This document shows, one piece after another, positions 21,249 through 33,500 of a stretch of 64,000 bases of DNA (the first letter of the stretch is position 1; every line of letters begins with the position of its first letter). The stretch spans positions 19,076,315-19,140,314 of the forward strand of contig NC_135997.1 of assembly GCF_048128805.1 (NCBI RefSeq), read 5' to 3'. The notes under the pieces were generated by a model. The model made no database searches. It was given only the letters and a program-made list of their open reading frames with translations, and had not been told where the DNA came from. The DNA comes from Centroberyx gerrardi. Its lineage: Eukaryota; Chordata; Actinopteri; Beryciformes; Berycidae. A program made the translations under genes and the position numbers.

Positions 21249-21297
<49 letters not shown>
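21249..21297. repeat. (GA)n microsatellite
   Basis: About 24 GA units followed by imperfect AAGAAAGAG sequence. Confidence 0.95.
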
Positions 21298-21301
<4 letters not shown>

Positions 21302-21569
21302 AAGAGAAACAGAGATAGAGAACTGTAGTTAATACAATCAGAAACCTAGTCGACAAGGTCAAAGCAATATTTGCTCTCTCGTTTCTTTCCCCGTGCCTGG
21401 AAAACCGTGTTTATTTCCTTTTCTCTCCCCTTCATACTTATCGGTCATGCAGTGTTACTAAAGAATAGCTAATTTATAGGCACAATGATGACAAATATTC
21501 TGAGGAATTTTCTTGAGGCGATGGCATTCAAAAGTCAAGGAAAAGTTCTTTCAGGTTAAGACAACTTGC

Positions 21570-21835
21570 AGACTAGCTGGCAGGTGTAGCGTGAAACATT
21601 CCTGTGACTGCTGTGTTGCTGGTTCAGATCCCTCGCTGAAACTGGGTGGGTGAAGTGATTGAAAAGCGCTTTCACACCTTCAGCAACTATCATCAAAGCC
21701 CAGTTGTCAGCAATACATGTCTGGTTATGCTGAGCATCTGCCAGACTGAGTGTGTCTGAGTGACCCTCCCATCCACAGACTACTGCTGTATCAAGTGTGT
21801 ACCTGACTGGTTAAATACAGCTTTAAAACTATGGC
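21570..21835 (+). mobile_element. Diverged tRNA-derived SINE
   Basis: GGTTCAGATCC at 21621-21631 matches the tRNA B box (GGTTCGANTCC) at 10 of 11 positions. About 45 bp upstream is an A-box-like AGCTGGCAGGTGTAGCG. The element ends with GGTTAAATACAGC, a familiar SINE tail. The body differs from the 20.2-kb element. Confidence 0.5.
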
Positions 21836-23559
21836 TTCATTACACAGCACATTAGGTTTTACTAGATGACATTTCCCAAACCATGTGGCTCCCCATATCT
21901 GTGTTCTCCAGTCTTATCCCATACACAGCCCTCCACTTATCTGTGCTCCTCTCGCCTTCTCACGCTGCCTCAAAAGGGCCCTCTCAGTCTATCTCCCACA
22001 TATGGAACAATGCGGCGCATTAAAATTCATAATGCTTTTCATCTGGAGAGCAAGACTTTCAACAACTATCTCTACCAGTTGTGCCCGTACTGGAATCCCA
22101 AACGCTTGCCTAGCTGGCCCTCCTCCGCCCCCGCTCCTCTCCGGCTCCAAAACAAAAGACAGAGGACAGTGGCCTTCTTCACGGAGCCGTCGCCGGAGCA
22201 CAGAGACTCTTTTGTCTTTTCAGGGTGCAGATAATTCTGCATTGTGGCTGCCTGGCTGGACAATCATATTTTATTCAACAGGGCCAGACGACTCTTTCAG
22301 ACGACACAAAGTCAGCCACCCAGTCCAGGGCGAATAGTTTGGTCATGAGAGCATGGTGGGCGAGCATCACTCCCGAGTTTCCCGCCTTGGAGTGTCCTCC
22401 CTCACACGGATATGAGCCAACACTAACGGGACACACACACAGGTGAAGTTTTGACACTAACTGACCTTTCTGTGTGCAGTTAGGAAAAAGAGTTTCTTCA
22501 ATAGCCGCCACTGTTTAGTCCAGTTTCTTTTGTATTTGACAACACACTATCAGATGGAAAAACAAAATTGAACTGACATTGCAGTGATTGTGTCTAGAAG
22601 TGGGTAGCCTTATACCATTCTCAGCTGCTGACATAATTTGTTACATAATTAAACTTTTTGCTGATATAATTTAGTTTCTGAGCTGCAGAACTGGCTGTTT
22701 CAAGCCAGTAGGGTCAGCCGTCCCATTCGCTTAGCGTTAAAACTAATTGCAAGGCTGTAAGTTATTGGGTGTTGGGAACTAGGTGTGACCTGAGTCTATA
22801 TAAGTATAGTTCTGATCAGTGTTGAGTGGATGTTTCTGGGATGCCAGAACTTACTGTGGAGTCTTTTGGAGGGGTCATGGTGGGTCAACAACAAGACATC
22901 CGTGATGGGAGATAACAGCAATGACATACCCACTCTCACCCACCCCTCTTTCCTCTAACACCAAAGCTAGGTTTCAGCTAGCTCTCCCAATATAACACAA
23001 AGCATACAGTAGTTACATCAGATCCTGTGTTATGGTAAATGTTATGTGGCAAACCAACTGGCAAGACAATCACTTTCAATAATGGTAAAAGAAATCCAAC
23101 GTCGCCTTCCTTGTGAGACAAAATACTTCACAGTGGTTTTCCCTACACCAACACTATTTATATCTCCTGCTCTAAAAGCATATTCATTCCACTAGATATC
23201 TATCCATCTGCTGATAAAGGCAGTGATTACTGATTAGGCATGCTTTCAGGTTCTGGGAATGGTTTGGTGAAATACTGGCGATAAGTGTGGCGCACGTGCA
23301 CAATTTTCAGTCCCTGTGAGGATTATGAGGAATATGAAAAGAGAAACTGCTCAGATTGTGTAATTTAAATGCTCTTGACAAATATTAGGTCAGACATCTA
23401 ATCTAGTAGTTTTATTCAATGCACCGTCTTCCTAGGACTTTGGCAATCAGTGTCCACGTTAAGTAAGTAGGAAATTTATTTTCACGTCAGAAAATAATTG
23501 CAGTGTGACTACACTTGAAAAGCAAAAACTATTCAAATGCAATTTCATGGATCCTGTGG

Positions 23560-23794
23560 TAAAGACGCAGTTTGTAAGATTTTAGGCACTGAAATAGCTC
23601 TAAATGTGATCATGAATTTGAATGGAAAAACCTGCTATCATAACACTTTTGTGCCACTACAGCACTTTCAAAATCTGGTGTTTCAAAGTCCAATATAATT
23701 TGCATGTTGTTAGCAACAATGTCAAAGACAACATAACCTAACAAATGTCTAATATAGGGGGCGCTTCACTAACAACTTACAAACTGCATCTTTA
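23560..23794. mobile_element. MITE-like element with inverted termini and TA flanks
   Basis: AAAGACGCAGTTTGTAAGA (23561-23579) is inverted at 23777-23793 (TTACAAACTGCATCTTT) with one mismatch over 17 bp. TA lies at both outer ends. Length is 235 bp and no ORF is present. Its design resembles the 10.6-kb element, but the terminal sequence differs. Confidence 0.65.
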
Positions 23795-24931
23795 AAGTAC
23801 AAGATTATTTTAGATATAGCATAAAATTGGTAATTGACTTATAAAGAGTCCATTTAGGAAATCTCTGAAAAACAATGAAAAAGTGTCTTACAAATTGTAA
23901 TGAACAAGCAACCAATATAACAATATTTACTTCTGTGAAAAATATATCTATTTGTGATAAAATGTGGGCTATGTCTGTAAAGAAAGAGTATAAAGACAAC
24001 TTTCATTTTTTTCCTTTTACCCTCAGATAAAACAAGGTAATAACATTTGATTACCAAAATTTATCATAAAAAGCAGTACTGGAATTGCACCTCGACTCCA
24101 ACAGGATCAAAACTCATGTTATAAGCAAAGGGGTTTTTGAAGCACAAAAGATAAGTATATATCTATATTACCGTTTATCAAATTCTTCCTTAAAAGAATT
24201 GCTGCAACAAACTCCCACTGCCCCCCTTCTTTTATACAAAATGTACATTATATATATAAGTTTGGCCTCCATTACAAAAATGGATGTTTTACATACAGTA
24301 TATATCTATGATTATATATATAGATTTTTTACAATAAATCAACTTCTCTGTATTTAGGCCTACTTATCAAATGGTTGACAAAGGCTTACTGTAGGTAATC
24401 AAAGTTCTGCATCCTGATTTGCTGTCTTCTACTTCCTATGCCAATTGCTCTATCTAGTGCATGCTCGTTGGTTACGATCTGTCATGATTTAATAAAAAAG
24501 ACTGATTTAAAAAAAAAAAAAAAAACATAATATAAATCTATTAAAAGGCCCACTAAAAGTTGGCTTGTAACTACAAAAACCTACAAAGACCAGAGGAGGC
24601 ATTATGAGGAGGCCCTCCAAAATGCTGACCAAAAACAAAGTCCTCTGTTGATCCAGTTGCTGCTTTCTAACAGGAGGGATGCAGTGGTGCAGACCAAAAA
24701 ACTTCCACTGCTTTCCCACTTTTCTCCTACTGCCACTGTACAGGCCACAGGCCCCCAAGAGTCTCTCAGGCGTGTCAGCTGACAGGTCCCTGATTCAAGT
24801 CTCTCAGTGGCTCGAAGCAGAGCCTCACCCAGTCCTTCCTTGCTGCCATTTTGCGCTGGAGGCAGACCATCCTCTTGTTTTAAGTCTTGGTGGGAAGGGC
24901 TTCTTTCTCTACCAAGCCCGTCCAGGCTGGG

Positions 24932-25368
24932 CTATCGGCAGGCCTGCTGCACTTGATTGAGTAGATCCCCGAAGCGGTCGAAGAGCCCCTCCACCCAGGC
25001 TCCGTTCTGCAGACACTTCTGTACAGTCTCCTCCTGCCCCAGCTCCCCCGCCTGCACCCGGAGAGACGCTATCTGGAGGGCACAACCACAAACAAGGGTA
25101 TCATGGGAGAGAGGTGAATGCAGCAGAGTTTTACCATGAATAACAAGCATCTGATGTCAAACGGCACGGTTGCAGTTTGTCAAACTCGCAAAGCATTACT
25201 TGTGAGAGAGTAGGCCCATCATCTATACTGAGTTAACACCTGCATAAGAAACAGCTCATTAGTCAACACAACATGCTAGCACAGGCTAGATCGCAGACAG
25301 GACGTGCTGAACAGCTTGCTGAGAGAGATTATACATTCACACATGCATGGAGCACACGTCCTTCAAGT

Positions 25369-25402
<34 letters not shown>

Positions 25403-27533
25403 AGCGATGTCTCACCTCGTCCTTACACATGAGGTACGTGTGGTACTTGTAATGTTGCAAAGAGTGGTAGAGGGAGAACCACTGAGTTTTCTGCTGGTCC
25501 ACTGTATACTCCTTGAAATGGAAAGAGCAAAGTATTAAAACAGATTACGAAGACATCTGGAAATGCAGATGATTTCACATATTAGTCTATAAACAGATAA
25601 CGTGACAAGAATGTGAACAGTGCCTTTAGGTAAACAGTATACAGTAGTGTGTGAGAAACACAAATGGTGACATTGTGCCCTCTGCTGGATAAATATTGAG
25701 CGCACAGTAAAGCCTTGTTTATCCACACTTAAGACATTTTAATTGTCCAATTCAACAAACGGTGATGCTGAACAAAATCTAATGTTTCAATAAATTGAAA
25801 ACATTTTCTATTAATTGTGTACAATTGTTGGAATTTCCTTGATGATAGGTGAATGAAAAGGCATTTCAGCTGTAAATTATGTTGTACAGAATGTTTGGTA
25901 TGTATACAAGCATATCCACATTGTGAATTGGCTTTAGCGTGAAATTACAGAAAATGTCAGACATCCCAACAGTTCACTTGTTTTGTGGTCTTACCAGTGG
26001 CACTTTGTTGGGCATTTTGTAGGGCTTCATGGTTTTCTTGTTGTAGGCCTTCCCACTAAGTCGCACCTTAAAGGCCGGGGTTTCCCCATCCTTCTTCAGC
26101 TCAGTCACCACTGAGATCTCTGGGAAGCTGTCCAGAGCCGTCTGAAGACACAGAAGACGAGAGTTATTCAAATACTCCACAGTCAAGGGCCCCATTATCT
26201 TTCTTTTCCCTTCATCATCGAAACAGATCCAGTGTGAAAGTTAGTTCTTATGCTTGACTTTTAATCCTTTTGGTATTCAATGGAAATAATGCCCTTGAAA
26301 CGAAGGAAACTGTGCAGCGCATTCACTCAGTGTATTGAAACATTATCTGAATGGAAATGTGCTGATCCAAGGTTACATAACAACAAAAATCGCCTGTCTC
26401 CACTTACTGTTTGGCCTCTTTTTCTATCAGAGATACAGCACTGAACATGGGAGTTTGGTAACAGAAAAGCCACAATCATCTTAGAAATCGTCACATTTTA
26501 AAAAAACGTTTCTTCCCTCGGTTTCACAAGGCACTCACAACAAAATGAGTAAAGATGTAGATTCAAAGACACACCCACCTTTAGGAGCTGTCCCATGTGT
26601 AGTTTGTGAAGCAAGCGTTTCCTGTTGTCAGTGATCATCCCATCCACCCTCTTCATATGAGGCAGGAGCAACTCATCTGAAACAAGACATGGGGACAAGT
26701 CAGCTAAACTCAGCTATCTGACAGACTCTTTCACCATCCATATTCTTAGATTTAACTTTGGTGTACTATTAATATTAAGTCACTCCAGCTGAAAACAACA
26801 GCTGAATGCCTAGAATGTGAAGTCACTCACCGTTCTCCTTCTCAAGCGCTGTCATCACATCTTCGTCTAAGGCAACGCTGATGAGCAGTTCCACAAAGCT
26901 CTTGAAAGTCTCCTTCATAGTCCGAGTGTTGAGGAACCGTGAGGCAAACGGCACTGGAGGGGTTAACTCTGAGAGAGTGTGTGTGATGAGAGAACCAGAG
27001 GGGATCAAGAGGCAGGGGGAGAAGGGGAAGCGATTTAGACCACAATCGTAGGGAAAAGATAACAAGCCAAAACAGCTATAATGAGAACAGTCAAAAGGCT
27101 TCTTCACCATCATCTTCACCGCCCTCCTCAGCAGATGAGCCTGAGGGAGTAGGTGAGAACTCCTCTTTCCATTTCCTCCTCTTCTTGGGTGGGGGCTCTG
27201 CCCTGGGCTTGGGTTGTTTGGGTCGGGGCTTTTGGCTCTGGGAGACTGAGGAAGGCGTGGCTGTCAGGCCCAGCAAAGTTTTCACCTGTGAACCCCTGGG
27301 TCCCAGAACAAAGAAAGAGACACCAGTGAAGAGCTGTGTTTATCGTATGTATCTATATAAAAAGGATTGAACTATATCAGTCTCTGAATACTGTCTTACC
27401 TTAGGGAGTTCATAGGCTTGCAGCGTGGCTTCCGGCTGCAAACTCGTACATACTCCCTTTTGTTAACTGTGTCCAGAAACTTCACATACACCCTCTGGTA
27501 CATGGTCTTAGCATCGCCAAAGTATCCAAGATA

Positions 27534-27573
<40 letters not shown>

Positions 27574-30500
27574 ACATGAAGATCAGAAAAAAGATGATAC
27601 CTATCATAGAATCAAGAAAAATCATTTGGGTGAGCAAAACCTTTCTCTCCAGTTTCCTGCTATTCATAAAACTGTAGGGGAGTGTGTGTGTTTTTACTTA
27701 CGCTGTTAGTGGCTGAGAACACTCTCTTCCCATCTCTCAGCTCAGGCACAAACTTTTGCAGCAAAGCCTTCTGGACTTTCCAGATGGCTGGAGGCTCCGT
27801 CCCTGCTCTCATTGTCACCTAGACACAAGCATGCACACATAACACAGTGCAGAACAGGCATCAGTATGTAGAAACAGCTACAGTACAGATACAAACATTC
27901 AACAATGAACACTCAACTATGCGTGTACACAAGATCTGACATGACTATCCCTAGTACATTTTTGGGGTTGAGCGCCTTTGCAGAAACATAGCTTGGATGT
28001 TAGAGGAAAGGCTGGGTGGGTGAGAGCGAGTATGTCATTGGGTTTATCAAGTCGGCACCTCCCATCACAGATGTTTCATTAAATTAGGTCCACCACACCT
28101 CCAGAAGGCTCAACAGTCTAGCTCTGGCATCCCACTCAACTCCCACACCCACTCTTAACATTTATCACAACTATCCTCATCTACACTACCATGTCCACTT
28201 TAGGCACTTAACAAGAAGAGAAAGCCCTCTAAGGTTAAAAGCATTCATCTCCCATGTCCACCCATGCTTTCCTTTGCTGTCCGTACCTTCAGGCTCTCGA
28301 TATCCTCATTCCTGACAACAAACTCGTCTCTCTCCCGGTACATTCCCTCCCCTCCGCTGTCCGATAGCTCCTCATCGGTCAGTCCCTCGATGGCCACGCT
28401 GGACAACTGAACAGCCAGCTGGCCTGGTGGGGTCTCCTTCGGTCCCTCCTGAACCGCAAACACAGTCCCGCCTGACAAGGTGTTTATCGTCTGCGTAGGA
28501 GCAGCTGCCTGCTGCAAATGGATCTCGGAGACAGACTGTGGCATGCTGGGAGCATGGTCTGGTTTCATCACGGAAGTAGTAATTCTGTTGTCTGGAGGAG
28601 GGTTGCAAAAATAGAAACTTTTTGAAAAACGTTTTTGCAGAATGTACTGTAGTAAACCATGAAAGGTCACCTAGACTGCTCATGCATTTCCAGAGAATGA
28701 ATCAAGGCATTTAAGGGATATGATAAAAAAAAATGCTCATCAGTAAAAGCTTTTTAAAGTTCACACACAATAGATCTAACTGCATACTTCCAACGTGACA
28801 AATGCACATATCATTCATGTTACAGGAATGGTAAAAAAATAAATAAAAACAGCATGAGAATACGGTTGACTTTTACATTTTTTAGGTATTATTATGTGAC
28901 AGCACACAGTGGAGCATGACGGAAAAGACGGAAAAGATGGGAGAGGGAGAGGATGACGTGACAAAGGTTAGTTCTGGATTTGAATCCAGAGTACATGGTA
29001 TGCACTTTAGCCTCATGAGCCAACAGAACACCCTGAACACTTTGTAAACTTCAAAGCTTATCATCTCATTAGCTGTGGATATAGCCTGTCGACAATTCTC
29101 CTATACAGCTATAAATCAGGGAACACAGACTCTAATGTCGTCTATCCTTCGCAGTTCGCTGTCTATGGATCTGTACATTGGTGTGACATTACAGATTAGG
29201 GTTCTGGACAAACTCGTCTCTCTTGCTTCTAGCAATGGGAGACATATGGTTTAATTCATGATAACAATACTGCAGTTCTTGACAAGGCTGTGCTTAGCTA
29301 CGGTGTCATTACCTGTCCTGGTCCTCCGATCTGAGGACTCATCCAGTGCCGAAAGGGCTGAGCTGATGCTGTTCCGCAGGGCCTGGTTCTTCCCGGTATT
29401 CTCCTCCTCATCCGAGCTGAACGATGGCAGCGTCTCCAAGTTCTTCTGCAGATCCTCATCCAGACGTTTCTGCTGAGAGCTCGCTCCATTGCCCTCATGG
29501 GAAATCAAAGGCCCTGTCAGAGACTGTAATTTGGGAGGCAAAGCAGGCAAGGGGCATGGTGGTTGTCTGGATGAGGTGGAGGGCTTTCTGGGGCGACTAA
29601 TAGTCCGTGCAGGACTAGGAGAGTAGTGCTGTTTGGGTCCGGACTTGAGGAAGTCTAGGAAGGAGCCGATGAAGCCAGTTTTGACCTCTGGCTGTTTCTC
29701 TTCCACTTCACGGATCTTCTGCCTGATTCTCTCCTGCTGCGGATAACCATCATATACATTGTGCGAGGTGGAGGGGGAGCTGATGTCACTTCCCCGGGAG
29801 TTCTGCCGCTTGGCCTGCCCGCTGCGCTTGGCTTGTCTGGCCTGTCCACCCTCCTCCTCAGGACCGACTGGCTTGGTTAAGGACTTGGAGCGAGCCTTCT
29901 TTTTGGGAAAGCCTTCAGAGCCTTGGCATTCCATAAGGCCATCCTCTGTTTTAATACACTTTGCATTCCCCTTGACTCTGTTCTGGAGACCTGAGGGGTC
30001 ATACACCTGGCCGGCTAGGTGGTAGTCATTCTCAGAGCTTCCTCCATCTCCATTTGTGTCAAGTTCAGAACTATTGTTGTGGTGAATAGACTGTACCTGA
30101 CAATCTGTGGTCATCTGAGCTCCATTTAGTGTCATTGTCATGGTGTGGGAGTTAGTGTTGGCGATGATCGGCTGTTGTGCTGAGGAGAAACTAGGTGACA
30201 TATGCCTCATGTCCACAGTCTGAAAGTGACCCTTGGACTCCACGGGGCTTGCCATCACTACCATTTCAGCCTCAGCAGAGGACGTAACTTTGACAAAGTC
30301 TTGTGGTGTGACACCACAGGCGGCCACTGTGGCAGCCAGGATGTCGTCAACATTTGACAGAATATTTCTGTCATCCGCCAGTAGCATAGAGTCAGGGAAG
30401 CAAATGGAGTTAAGAGCAAAGTGGTTCTTGGCATCATTTGACTGCTGATTTGCTGATTGACTGTAGTGGTCTTTTGAGGACAGAAGGTGTTTAGAGGAAT

Positions 30501-33500
30501 CAGAGCCTACCGAGTTGTGTTCGGACACTACAGTGCCCTGCTGACTCTGGGTTTCACTGACACTGGGACTCAGCAGTTCTCTATCCATGTGAAGGTACTG
30601 GACTTGAACAGAGCTTGAACCTTGGGATGGCTGCATACCTTGTGCCGACACTACCTTTGAGGGGTTCTGACCAGGGTGGACTAGGGGCTGCTGGAGCAGA
30701 ATCATCTGGTTGGGCTCAAGCAGAACCTGAGTGCTGGGGACCCTGATGAACTGGGTCAGGGCTGCTGGGGTCTGGCTCTGGGCCTGACTGTGGTTCTGGT
30801 GGTTTTGTTGATGTGGCTCGGGGGATTTGAGTAGGAGAGAGTGCTGCTTGAGCTGCTCTGAGCTCAGGGGTATGTGCGAAGATATAATACTGGAGTTTGT
30901 AGTTTTTGGGTCGGTTGTGTCCCGACTATTGGCACTGCTTAGCTGGATGTGCTGCTGACTGAGAGAGCCCATCCTTTCATCCTTTACCTGGGGCGCATTT
31001 GTCTGACCCAGTCCCATGAGCTGGTCCTCAGAACGTGAGTTGCTCCGGATTACACTCTGTGTCTTGTAGCGGTCGTCCATTTTTGAGACAACATAAACCA
31101 CATTGTTGTGAGCAGCCATATTGACGTCTGCAGCAGGGGCCTCCATGGAGGCCTGCTGGAGAGCCTCTAGGTCCTGAATGGGAAGCTCTTCAAGTTTGTG
31201 TTTGCCATAGGTTGGTTTTATGTCCTGTACGGAGGGTCTGACATTATTCTGTAAGGCTTGAGCATTTGAAGAGTAGCTGGGCGACGGCACAGACAAAACG
31301 TATTTCTGGGACTGCGTCTGCTGTTGGGTCAGAGTGTTATGTGTTTTACCTCCCACTGAGGCCTGCATCAGGTTGTAGTCCTGTGTAGAATTTGATGTGG
31401 GTAGACTCCGGGCACATGTGGGTGCGTAAGAAGAGTTAAGGGATTGTCCTGTGGCATAGCTCTGAGACTGAGTCCCCGAAGCCTGCCCCTGTGAATGAGA
31501 TGGGTAAGACACATTAGGGGCACCCTGAGAGTGGGAAGTGGGGTAGCTCTCAGAGAGGTTCCCCTGACACAAGCCCTGGACCTGGGCTCCATATTGAGCC
31601 TCCTGCTCCTGGCTGAGCCCGGGACTGGAGTAAACAAGGGTCTGACTAACAGATGCCACATTGCCAGACTGGCTAGAGAAGGAAGGCAGAGTCTTGTAAA
31701 GGGAAGGCAGTTTGTCTGAGGTGGAGTGGGGGGGCTGGGACTGGGTGTGGGAGGCGATATAGCTTTGAGAGAGACTGTTGGACAGCAGGCTGGGCAGCTG
31801 GACTGACTGCTGGTTAGCAATAACTGAGTTCTGCTTCTGTCCTGGGGAGGAATAACTCTCAGGCGACCCTCCTGTCAGGCTCTGCGAGTGGCTGTGACTC
31901 TCTCCACCCCCAGAGGGGTGTGGAGCAAGTTTAGAAGAGCAGTCTTTAGCCTTGGTCACCGAAGTGGACGAATAGGCCTGAGTTGCTGAGTCTGTTTTGG
32001 GCTGTGGGGCACCATTGACCCCTTGAGAGGAATCCACTCCTGTTGAGGGACTGCAGGACACCGGAGTCTGACGAGAAGGGTCCTGTTGGTAGGACACCTC
32101 CGCTTCACTGCCAGAGCCCAAGTACCCCTGTAAGGAGTGCTGTGAATTGGGCAATTGCTCTGAGGCCGTATGGCTGCTAGAAGGCCTCTGGTGGTGTTTG
32201 ATCACACTACATTCTCGCTGAAGTGCTCTCTCAATGGAGCCTGAGAAAACCGGGGTCCCATAATGCTGGGGGGCACCATGGGGAGCAGGCAGAGGAGAAG
32301 GTAGCAGGCTGAACTGGGGCTGAAGGAGGTGGGGGGCTGACTCCTGGGCAGAGCGGTATGTGGAGGACTGGATAGGGAGAGTGGAGCCTAACGAGGGGGC
32401 AGAGAGGTGATTGAAGGCCAGAGCAGTGGGAAGTACAGTCTGGCTTGTTTTGAGATGGAGGAGCGGATCATGGTGGGAGAACAGGCCATTGGTGGAAGTG
32501 CTGAAGGCAGGGTCCTGGAGGGCCAGGGAAGGGTTGGTAGCATAGCTCCTGGAAGGGAAGGCACCGGTGTGCTGATAGGATGACAGAGCAGCAGGGGAGG
32601 GGAAGGTGGCAGTAGAAGGCAGGGCACCAGTCAAATACAGCTCTGTGGTGGAGGCGTTGGTACCTGCATTGTGAAGAATTAAGACAGTGTAAGTACAGGG
32701 CAGGCAACCTATGGAGAGATATAGTGCAAGTAAAATGTAGCGTAATAAAAAGAAACAAACACAGATCAAACAGTACAGTGTACAATGAGTATATTTACAT
32801 GCACACAGTACTAGTATTTTGGATCTTGGCTCTGAGTTTAGGTTTTATCATAAAGGTGCTAACAAATGCATGCATAGACAAACACCACACACAAAGTATT
32901 ACCATGAAAACACTTCCTCAAACAACAGTAAACAGTAAATGGGATGTGTTCACATGTCTCAGTATCCCATATAATAACAGTATCTTTTATGGGTTTATCA
33001 TTAACAGCCATGCATTTATTCAGGTTACAGTAAAGCTTACATGCATCAATAAAAACATTTATATTTGGGTATCCTACATAATAGTAAATTGGTGTGTAGG
33101 TAAAACAGTCAATGAGTGGCTCTGTCCTCACCAGCGGGCCATGATGGGGTTCTGAAAGGAGGAAGGAGTGAGGCACTAACAGGACCAGCCTGAAGGCTTC
33201 TGGACTCCATGGCTGACAGGAAGCTCATGATTGAGGTCTCAGAGGTATTACCGCTCGAGTCAAGGGCTCCTGACAGTCCTAGGAGGAAGATGAAGATGAT
33301 CATAGAAATGGACAGTGGACAGAATGTGGTAGATTGTTTTTTTTTTACATTATCAAAGCAAGCACAATTGTATTCATCCAATAGATTACAATCCTGTGTT
33401 TTGATCTAAACATGGACAAGAGCAGTTAAAAACAATGTTTATGGCATTCACAACTCACCTGCAGCCGCAGGATGGTGTGACGTAGTGTAGGTGGGAAGCT

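Larger units (their letters stand above)
18774..24931. other. Intergenic region between DEPDC7 and QSER1
   Basis: About 6 kb with no recognisable gene. It holds a pyrimidine-rich tract (18826-18900), an AGAAG pentanucleotide repeat, two SINE-like elements, a GA microsatellite, a TA-flanked MITE and an A-rich tract (24509-24525) 12 bp after an AATAAA on the plus strand. The two overlapping ORFs at 21866-22337 have no recognised product. The last few hundred bases should be QSER1 3' UTR, but no clear poly(A) signal was found for it. Confidence 0.6.

Noticed and set aside
23751-23766. AGGGGGCGCT as a CTCF site
   Set aside because: The 5' half (CC at the start of the core) is missing. It is noted only as part of the MITE.
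31368-32627. Long antisense and alternate-frame ORFs inside QSER1 exon 4
   Set aside because: They are by-products of a long exon with biased codons. Only the frame continuous with the flanking exons and the QSER1/PRR12 family is real.
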